Source of the DNA: Propionicimonas sp.
GTDB lineage: Bacteria > Actinomycetota > Actinomycetes > Propionibacteriales > Propionibacteriaceae
Assembly (NCBI GenBank): GCA_031119515.1
Contig: JAVHXR010000034.1
Location: 1-6,306 of the forward strand
Direction: 5' to 3'
Length of the DNA stretch: 6,306 bases
Shown here piece by piece: positions 1 to 4,157 of the stretch. The notes beneath the pieces are model-generated. The model was not told where the DNA came from. It was given only the letters and a program-made list of their open reading frames with translations, and made no database searches. Position 1 is the stretch's first letter, and each line of letters opens with the position of its first letter. Both the position numbers and the translations under genes were made by a program.

Positions 1-777
1 GGGATGCTGCAGGACTACGCCGAACGGGTCGCGGCACACGCCGCAGGGACGGTGCGGCTGCTCGCCGGCGGTCGCGAGAAGCATCTCACCCGCGGCATGA
101 ACGAGGTGCTGGGGCGCAGCTTCAGTGGCGTCCGGGCGAGCCTGGGCCGCCAGAAGTCGCGCGTCCTGCACGCCTGGGGGCCGCTGCCGGGAGCGTCGTC
201 CTGGCCGCGCACGAGCGTCCTGGAGGACACCGGGCTGACCGTTGTCAGCCATGCCGGCGCCTTCGCCGCCGAGCGGCTGGACGGCGGCACCCGCCTGCTG
301 CTGGACGCGCTCGGCCAGGGGCTCGGAGCGAGCGCGGGCGGTGGGCCGCGCGGTGCCGCCGTCGACCTCGGCTGCGGCACCGGGATCCTCGCGTCCTGGC
401 TGGCCGGCCAGGGCTTCGAGGTCACCGCGATCGACGTCTCCCGGGCGGCCAGCGCGTCCGCCCGGGCCACCGCCGCAGCCAACGGCGTGGCCGTCGAGGT
501 GCTCCGCGCCGACGGGCTCGCCGGGCGTCCGTCCGGCTCTGCCGATCTGGTGGTGTGCAACCCGCCGTTCCATCGCGGTACTGCCAAGGACTCGACGCCG
601 GGGTTCGAGCTGCTCCGGGGTGCGGTTCCCGCGCTCGCGGTGGGCGCCGAGGTGTGGACGGTGTTCAACTCGCACCTGCCGTACCTGCCGTTCCTGCGCG
701 CCGAGGTCGGGCCGACCCGGGTTGTCGCGCGCGACCGCCAGTACACCGTCACCCGCTCCACCCGCCGTCCCGCCTGA
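1..777 (+). CDS. RsmC-like class I SAM-dependent methyltransferase, 5' end cut by the window
   Basis: This is the C-terminal part of an S-adenosylmethionine-dependent methyltransferase resembling the RsmC/RlmG (MTS) group, which methylates guanine N2 in ribosomal RNA. The SAM-binding motif I (VDLGCGTG) is encoded at 361-384 and the catalytic motif IV NPPF, with a following His, at 559-573. NPPF/NPPY is typical of N-methyltransferases acting on bases. Before motif I, about 120 residues match the inactive N-terminal half of RsmC-type proteins (a GGREKHLTRGMNEVLG stretch, then a conserved RASLGRQKSRV block). The frame is open back to base 1 and family members usually have 330-390 residues against about 258 here, so the ATG at 4 is probably internal and the true start lies upstream. 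The stop is TGA at 775-777. The methyltransferase call is firm; rRNA as substrate is inferred from the family. Confidence 0.85.
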   Translation, partial: GMLQDYAERVAAHAAGTVRLLAGGREKHLTRGMNEVLGRSFSGVRASLGRQKSRVLHAWGPLPGASSWPRTSVLEDTGLTVVSHAGAFAAERLDGGTRLLLDALGQGLGASAGGGPRGAAVDLGCGTGILASWLAGQGFEVTAIDVSRAASASARATAAANGVAVEVLRADGLAGRPSGSADLVVCNPPFHRGTAKDSTPGFELLRGAVPALAVGAEVWTVFNSHLPYLPFLRAEVGPTRVVARDRQYTVTRSTRRPA

Positions 778-805
778 GTCCCGAACCGGCGCGCGACGAC
801 TCCGT

Positions 806-864
806 CCTCGCCGAGAGCCACCACCCGGGCGCTGGCCCTCGACATCGCAGGCCCGCCCTCGGCG
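806..864. repeat. Palindrome-rich intergenic repeat, copy 1
   Basis: The core 813-864 recurs at 898-950 with only two differences: a one-base indel and one T/C change. The shared sequence extends left to the CCTCGCC at 806-812. The copy is bounded by a perfect 7-base inverted repeat, CGCCGAG at 809-815 and CTCGGCG at 858-864. An inner small hairpin, GGGC-GCTG-GCCC, lies near 827-838. No protein-coding role is credible: the copy lies between a stop codon and the next gene, and the differences between copies include a frame-changing indel. It resembles REP-like palindromic elements, but I cannot name a family. Confidence 0.75.
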
Positions 865-885
865 CACCACCCTCACCGCGAGCCA

Positions 886-958
886 GCCCTCGCCAACGAG
901 AGCCACCACCCAGGGCGCTGGCCCTCGACACCGCAGGCCCGCCCTCGGCGGCGAGGGC
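886..958. repeat. Palindrome-rich intergenic repeat, copy 2, enclosed by a 9-base inverted repeat
   Basis: The second copy of the repeat occupies 898-950, with the left extension CCTCGCC at 888-894 separated from the core by an extra AAC. The unit is enclosed by a perfect 9-base inverted repeat, GCCCTCGCC at 886-894 and GGCGAGGGC at 950-958. A competing short hairpin, GCCCTCG-GCGG-CGAGGGC, sits at 941-958. An inner stem AGGGC-GCTG-GCCCT at 912-925 corresponds to the inner stem of copy 1. No T-run follows, so it is not a classical intrinsic terminator. It could nevertheless form structure in the RNA between the methyltransferase and ywiC-like genes. The remaining bases of the 778-990 gap show nothing recognisable. 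Confidence 0.7.
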
Positions 959-990
959 TTCGGCCACATCCCGTTGGGGCGCACGCTACG

Positions 991-1812
991 GTGCGAGGTG
1001 GGGCTGAACGCACCCGCACCGCCGGCTGGCTGCCGAGACAACACGGGGTCTGGGCGATGCTGGTGGTGCCGTTCGCGGTCGGCGCGATGCTGTGCTGGAG
1101 CGACGAGCGGCTCCCCGGCCATGTCGCCACGATGTTCGCCACCTGGGTGCTCGGCTACTTCGCGTTCCACGCCACCTCCGGCCTGCTGAAATCCCCGCCT
1201 CAACGCCGGCGGCGCTGGGTCCCCGCGGTCGCGACCTACGGGCTGGCCACGCTCGCCGCAGGGTTGCTGACGGCGTGGGAGGCCGGACCCGCGGTGTTCT
1301 GGTGGCTGCTCGTCTTCCTCGCGCCCTGCGGGACAGCGCTCTGGCTGGCGTCCCGGCGGCAGGAGCGCCAGCTCGCCGGCGGCCTGCTGACGGTGCTCCT
1401 CGCGTCCATGATGGTCCTGGTGGTCCGGTTTCCCGACCCGACCGGCATGCTCGCCGACCCCGCGTTCCCGCAGGCGGCGATGCTCGCGGCGGTCATGTTC
1501 GGCTACTTCGCAGGCACGGTCTTCCACATCAAGGCGATGATCAGGCGGCGCGGCCGGCTGGCCTGGCGCAACGCCTCGATCGGCTGGCACGCCGGGTGGA
1601 CGGTGGCGACCGCAGCCCTGACCGTCACCTGGCAGCTCCCGCGGGCCTGGCCGGTCTTCTTCCTGGTCACCACCCTGAGGTCGTGGGCGCTCCCGCTGGT
1701 GGACGAACGCCGTCGGCTCCGGCCCGCGGTGCTCGGGGTGGTCGAGGTCGTCCTCAGCGTCGCGGCACTCGCGATCGCGGCGGTGACCCTCGGGGTCGTC
1801 GGCCCGGCCTAG
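991..1812 (+). CDS. YwiC-like integral membrane protein
   Basis: A 273-residue polytopic membrane protein of the YwiC-like family, whose biochemical function is not established. Family marks visible are PRQHGVWAM at residues 15-23, matching the family's P-K-Q-H-G-x-W start. The block GYFAGTVFHIKAMIRRRG at about 171-188 matches the family's YFxGTVxYVKxMIRE segment. A C-terminal helix after RLRPAVLGVVE completes the fold. Hydrophobic segments lie roughly at 22-36, 46-64, 78-94, 101-120, 128-146, 160-180, 203-215 and 246-270, with Arg-rich loops (71-75, 184-190, 239-244) suggesting cytosolic sides. The GTG at 991 is chosen because it is the only usual start codon ahead of the PRQHG motif. No Shine-Dalgarno sequence precedes it, so initiation may be leaderless or weak. 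The frame is open, without a usual start codon, all the way back to the previous gene's stop. Confidence 0.85.
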   Translation: MRGGAERTRTAGWLPRQHGVWAMLVVPFAVGAMLCWSDERLPGHVATMFATWVLGYFAFHATSGLLKSPPQRRRRWVPAVATYGLATLAAGLLTAWEAGPAVFWWLLVFLAPCGTALWLASRRQERQLAGGLLTVLLASMMVLVVRFPDPTGMLADPAFPQAAMLAAVMFGYFAGTVFHIKAMIRRRGRLAWRNASIGWHAGWTVATAALTVTWQLPRAWPVFFLVTTLRSWALPLVDERRRLRPAVLGVVEVVLSVAALAIAAVTLGVVGPA

Positions 1813-1853
1813 CGACAACCCGCGGCACCGCCCCCGGCTTTCGCGCCACCGCT

Positions 1854-1859
1854 TACACT
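1854..1859 (+). promoter_or_regulatory. Possible -10 element for the SGNH-like gene
   Basis: TACACT matches the TAnnnT pattern of actinobacterial -10 boxes. It stands out in an otherwise G/C-dominated gap between the ywiC-like stop and the next gene. Transcription starting 6-8 bases downstream would give a leader of about 35 bases containing the strong ribosome binding site. No convincing -35 element is visible about 17 bases upstream, so this is a candidate only. Confidence 0.35.
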
Positions 1860-1886
1860 TGGCCGCGATGCGACTCGCTGGTCTTC

Positions 1887-1896
1887 GGGGGAGGAG
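1887..1896 (+). promoter_or_regulatory. Ribosome binding site of the SGNH-like gene
   Basis: GGGGGAGGAG ends 6 bases before the ATG at 1903. This is a near-ideal Shine-Dalgarno sequence and fixes the start of the downstream gene. Confidence 0.8.
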
Positions 1897-1902
1897 TGCG
1901 GG

Positions 1903-2856
1903 ATGGCAGACAACGAGGTGACGCCGTCGGGGGGCGGCCGACGTTCGGTGGGAATGGTGGCGGCCCTGGTCGCTGGCGTGGCGGTCTTCCTGGTCGGTGC
2001 GGGACTCGTCCTGGCGCCGCTCCTGGCCAACGACCGCACCCAGGCGGCGGTGTCCTTCTCGCCGACTCCCACGCCCACGCCGACACCCACGCCCACGCCG
2101 ACCCCGGACGAGGCGCCGGTCCCGGCGCCCAGCCCGCTGGCCTCCGGCCTCGGGGTGCGGGTCCTGTTCGGCGTCCAGGCGATCGGGCTCGACATCTCGA
2201 AGGGCGTGCCGGGCGCGTTCGCGTCCGCGAAGCTCCCCAAGCCCAAGGTCGTGAAGTGGTCGGCAGCCGCCAAGCAGAAGGGTCCGCTCCTGGCAACCGC
2301 CCAGATCGGACGCGACGGCGACCCTCGGAGCAAGCTGAAAGCCTTCGCCGACCTCGTCAACGAGGCCCCGCGGGACAGCGTCCAGGTCGCGGTGATGGCG
2401 TTCAACTACCAGGACATCAGCGCCGAGACCGACGTGGACGCGCTGTTCGCCAGCTACCTCGCCACGATGGACTCGCTGGAGACCGCCAACCCCGACATCA
2501 CGTTCCTGTACTCCACCGTCCCGGTCACCGGGGCGAACAGCTGGCGCGAGACCGACGCGGAGACCGTCCAGGGCCTGACCGGCGTCACCCAGCCGGTGTG
2601 GCAGGACAACATCGCGCGGGAGCGCTTCAACACGATGGTCCGCCAGCAGTACGCCAGCACCGGTCGGCTGTTCGACATCGCCGCCCTCGAGGCAAGGCTC
2701 GGGGACGGCAAGGTCGCCGCCAAGGAGCACGAGAACCAGTGGTACTACGTGCTGAACCCGGCGCTGTCCTCGAACGGGCGCCGGCTCAACGGCAGGGGCT
2801 CCGTCGAACTGGCCAGGGCGCTGATGATGCTCGTCGCGGCAGCCGCGCAGCGCTGA
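1903..2856 (+). CDS. Membrane-anchored SGNH-hydrolase-like protein with Pro-Thr linker, catalytic residues apparently lost
   Basis: A 317-residue protein with a short cytosolic N-terminus (GGGRR at 10-14) and one hydrophobic segment at about 16-42 without a lipobox, so probably a signal anchor. A Pro-Thr repeat linker at 54-68 and a Pro-rich stretch to about 78 follow, then a globular extracytoplasmic domain at 85-317. The domain resembles SGNH/GDSL-type hydrolases. An N-terminal beta-strand block FGVQAIG (89-95) aligns with the FGHQSVG-like block I I recall for one such family. IGRDGDPRSK (135-144), a YSTVPV strand (203-208), NIARERFN (236-243), LFDIAALEA (256-264) and a C-terminal RLNGRG block (294-299) follow in family order. 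The usual Ser/His of block I and the Asp-x-x-His of the last block are replaced (V91, A93, N291, R294), suggesting a non-catalytic or binding protein. It converges on the acyltransferase gene. SGNH assignment moderate; loss of catalysis inferred. Confidence 0.7.
   Translation: MADNEVTPSGGGRRSVGMVAALVAGVAVFLVGAGLVLAPLLANDRTQAAVSFSPTPTPTPTPTPTPTPDEAPVPAPSPLASGLGVRVLFGVQAIGLDISKGVPGAFASAKLPKPKVVKWSAAAKQKGPLLATAQIGRDGDPRSKLKAFADLVNEAPRDSVQVAVMAFNYQDISAETDVDALFASYLATMDSLETANPDITFLYSTVPVTGANSWRETDAETVQGLTGVTQPVWQDNIARERFNTMVRQQYASTGRLFDIAALEARLGDGKVAAKEHENQWYYVLNPALSSNGRRLNGRGSVELARALMMLVAAAAQR
2062..2102 (+). repeat. 18-base tandem repeat encoding the Pro-Thr linker
   Basis: Two adjacent 18-base units, 2062-2079 and 2080-2097, differ at one position (T/A at the sixth base) and are followed by the first five bases of a third. 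Each encodes (Pro-Thr)x3 of the linker between the membrane segment and the SGNH-like domain. Lengths in multiples of 6 bases would change the linker without a frameshift, so the tract could vary between strains. Confidence 0.75.
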
Positions 2857-2862
2857 CCCCGG

Positions 2863-2910
2863 GTCCGGCCGACCCGGTGTGCCGGCTGACCCGGCCGGGC
2901 CGCGCCGGAC
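2863..2910. terminator. Possible bidirectional terminator between convergent genes
   Basis: The 57-base gap between the convergent stops contains an inverted repeat, GTCCGGC at 2863-2869 and GCCGGAC at 2904-2910. Inside it lie a perfect palindrome CCCGGCCGGG at 2890-2899 and two near-identical 13-base direct copies at 2865-2877 and 2882-2894. No T-run flanks the structure on either strand. If it terminates transcription it would be of the U-less type often proposed for high-G+C bacteria. In such G+C-rich sequence, chance symmetry is common. Confidence 0.3.
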
Positions 2911-2913
2911 GGC

Positions 2914-3558
2914 TCAGGCCGACGGCGCTGCCTCCGGCATCGCGAAGTTCAGCATCGCGGCGTTGTCGTAGTTCTGGGCGATCACCCGACCGGGGTTCCC
3001 GGCGACCAGGCACCCTGCCGGCACGTCCTTCGACAGCACCGTCCCCGCCGAGATCGTGGCGCCGTCGCCGATCGTGATGGGTCCGGTGATGATGGCCCCC
3101 GGGCCGATCCAGACGTTGTTGCCGATTCGCGGCACGCTCTGGTCGCCGCCGGCGATGTGCTGGCCGATCGTGACGTTCTGGTGGATCACGCAGTTGTCCC
3201 CGATGGTTGCGTTCACCATCACGCCATGGCGGTGCATGACCAGCAGGCCGGGCCCGATCGAGGAGAGGTGGTGAATGTCGGCGTGGTCGACATGGGTGGT
3301 CCAGCGATTCCAGAGCCGGTGGCTGGCGACGGCAAGGGTTCCGACGAACCGGTTGCGCTCCCGCAGGCGGTCGGCGAACTGGCCGTAGCGGTAGCACGCC
3401 ACGACGTGGAAATCGGAGTTCAGCAGCCAGAACACCGCCTTCTCGGCGATCCCCGGCTCCGGTCCCGACAGCTTGATGGCGTACATCTTCGCCAGATCGA
3501 TCGAGAACTCACTGGCAGTGCGTCCTCCCGACCCGCGCGACGCTCCGCGACTGGTCAT
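2914..3558 (-). CDS. Hexapeptide-repeat (CysE-like) acyltransferase
   Basis: A 214-residue left-handed beta-helix acyltransferase related to serine O-acetyltransferases and to sugar O-/N-acyltransferases of polysaccharide loci. Residues 35-90 form the helical N-terminal part. Hexapeptide repeats run from about 98 to 175 (IGPGLL, IGDNCV, IGNNVW, IGPGAI, IGDGAT), followed by the typical end VAGNPGRVI at 185-193. His109 in VMHRHG lies where CysE has its catalytic Asp-His pair, but the Asp is Met here. The CysE motif GGDRHPKI, whose His contacts the serine substrate, reads GGDQSVPRIG at 138-146. Serine acetylation is therefore unlikely; an acyl transfer to a sugar or carrier-bound acceptor fits better. 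The ATG lies 11 bases after the ACP stop codon, so the two are probably cotranscribed. The Shine-Dalgarno sequence is weak (GGGAA), suggesting translational coupling. A start at Met25 is also possible. Confidence 0.85.
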   Translation of the reverse strand: MTSRGASRGSGGRTASEFSIDLAKMYAIKLSGPEPGIAEKAVFWLLNSDFHVVACYRYGQFADRLRERNRFVGTLAVASHRLWNRWTTHVDHADIHHLSSIGPGLLVMHRHGVMVNATIGDNCVIHQNVTIGQHIAGGDQSVPRIGNNVWIGPGAIITGPITIGDGATISAGTVLSKDVPAGCLVAGNPGRVIAQNYDNAAMLNFAMPEAAPSA

Positions 3559-3569
3559 GGGGGTTCCCG

Positions 3570-3830
3570 TCAGCTCACTACCTCGCCCGCCTTGCGGACC
3601 ACGAATGCGGTCAGCCGGTCGATGCCGTCGAGATTCTCCGGGACGGTCTCGGAGTCCTCCACGTGCACCCCGAACTCCGATTCGAGGAACTCGATCAGTT
3701 CCAGGATCCCGGTCGAGTCGATAACGCCGGTCTCGACCAGCGAGTCGGTCGCCGACGGCATCCGCGAGTCGTCCCCCAGAAGCAGGCTGTCGAGGATGAA
3801 CTCCTCGATCGTGCCGCGTACCTCATCCAT
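3570..3830 (-). CDS. Acyl carrier protein
   Basis: An 86-residue acyl carrier protein that would tether an acyl or aminoacyl intermediate as a thioester on a 4'-phosphopantetheine arm. Helix I is at 2-18, a loop with DSLVETG at 29-35, then the attachment site IDSTG with Ser39. The acidic recognition helix II (ILELIEFLESEFG) follows, and a VHVEDSETVPENLDGIDRLTAFV C-terminus completes a typical four-helix carrier. The frame extends upstream to a GTG at 3854 (94 residues). I prefer the ATG at 3828-3830 because AAGGTGAGG precedes it by 9 bases and the length then matches normal ACPs. It is the first gene of a unit with the hexapeptide acyltransferase and is divergent from the ACP-like/asnB operon. 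The DSTG attachment sequence differs from the fatty-acid-synthesis form DSLD, which favours a specialised pathway carrier. Confidence 0.9.
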   Translation of the reverse strand: MDEVRGTIEEFILDSLLLGDDSRMPSATDSLVETGVIDSTGILELIEFLESEFGVHVEDSETVPENLDGIDRLTAFVVRKAGEVVS

Positions 3831-3839
3831 CAATTTGGC

Positions 3840-3847
3840 CCTCACCT
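3840..3847 (-). promoter_or_regulatory. Ribosome binding site that sets the ACP start
   Basis: Read on the minus strand, AGGTGAGG lies 9 bases before the ATG at 3830. The alternative GTG at 3854 has only a GGGAG three bases upstream, which is too close to work well. This supports the shorter 86-residue ACP. Confidence 0.6.
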
Positions 3848-3854
3848 TGGACAC

Positions 3855-3947
3855 GGACTCCCGGGCACCCGCGGCGGGAATGAATACTCTCGCGGGGGTG
3901 GGCGGTGGGCCCTAAACTGCGGCACCATTGAACAGCAGGGGGGACGT
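3855..3947. promoter_or_regulatory. Divergent promoter region between ACP and ACP-like/asnB units
   Basis: This is the only space from which both diverging units can be transcribed. On the + strand TAAACT (3913-3918) fits the TAnnnT -10 pattern and would give a leader of about 20 bases; TACTCT (3885-3890) is an alternative. On the - strand TATTCA (3881-3886) is the best candidate. The A/T-richer patch at 3879-3890 is flanked by CCCGCG (3868-3873) and CGCGGG (3891-3896), a 6-base inverted repeat that could be an operator. It could also be chance in G+C-rich DNA. No clear -35 boxes are visible. Confidence 0.4.
3937..3944 (+). promoter_or_regulatory. Ribosome binding site of the ACP-like gene
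   Basis: AGGGGGGA lies directly upstream of the ATG at 3948. It supports that start over longer readings of the frame, whose upstream part is antisense to the ACP gene. Confidence 0.6.
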
Positions 3948-4157
3948 ATGGCTCAAGATGCCCGGATCGCGATCCTGAACGAACTTCCCGACGTGTTGGT
4001 GGGCGTCGGGGATCCAGACCTCGACGCCACCAGGGTGGCGATCTACCTCGAGGACGCGCTCGACGTCGTGCTCCCGGCCGAAGCACTCGACCGGCACCAC
4101 CTCGGCTCGGTCGAGGCGATCACCGCGCTGCTCCCCGGGCTCGTCGAGGAGTCGTAG
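3948..4157 (+). CDS. Small ACP-like protein without the phosphopantetheine serine
   Basis: A 69-residue acidic helical protein. Its central and C-terminal parts follow the ACP pattern: a helix II-like segment LDATRVAIYLEDALD (25-39), then VVLPAEALDRHHLGSVEAITALL (40-62) matching the ACP helix III/IV region. In ACPs the modified Ser lies 11 residues before the conserved Glu of the xLE motif. Here Glu35 minus 11 is Asp24, and no Ser occurs before residue 54, so a phosphopantetheine arm cannot attach in the normal way. The N-terminal helix and loop are about ten residues shorter than usual. The gene has its own ribosome binding site and its TAG stop shares a base with the GTG start of the AsnB gene, so the two are translationally coupled. 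It may be a scaffold or partner subunit for the amidotransferase or for the divergent ACP. The ORF is well supported; the ACP relationship rests on pattern only. Confidence 0.75.
   Translation: MAQDARIAILNELPDVLVGVGDPDLDATRVAIYLEDALDVVLPAEALDRHHLGSVEAITALLPGLVEES

Noticed and set aside
778..990. Possible in-frame readthrough or fusion of the methyltransferase with the YwiC-like protein, since the same frame has no stop between 778 and 1809
   Set aside because: The methyltransferase ends at its natural length and the two families are unrelated. Stop-free gaps are expected at this base composition. I found no stop-readthrough signal.
778..990. The two ~52-base repeats as a CRISPR array
   Set aside because: There are only two copies with a spacer of about 33 bases, the copies are longer and internally palindromic, and they differ by an indel. 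No cas genes are nearby.
242..1189. A 315-codon + strand frame spanning the methyltransferase end, the repeats and the ywiC-like start
   Set aside because: It is out of frame with the methyltransferase, whose motifs I and IV are clear. The product is Arg/Pro/Ser-rich, and the two repeats produce repeated nonsense peptides within it.
1092..3077. A 661-codon + strand open frame running across the ywiC-like and SGNH-like genes
   Set aside because: It is Arg/Pro/Gly-rich with no recognisable motif and is out of frame with two well-supported proteins. It crosses the gap between them and runs into the antisense of the acyltransferase. It is a typical shadow in high-G+C DNA.
3570..3854. Longer 94-residue ACP starting at GTG 3854
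   Set aside because: The ribosome binding site for that GTG is too close, whereas the ATG at 3830 has a well-placed AAGGTGAGG and gives a normal ACP length. The longer form is not excluded.
3157..3915. A 252-codon + strand frame opposite the acyltransferase and ACP
   Set aside because: It is antisense to two recognisable proteins, and its sequence shows no family resemblance.
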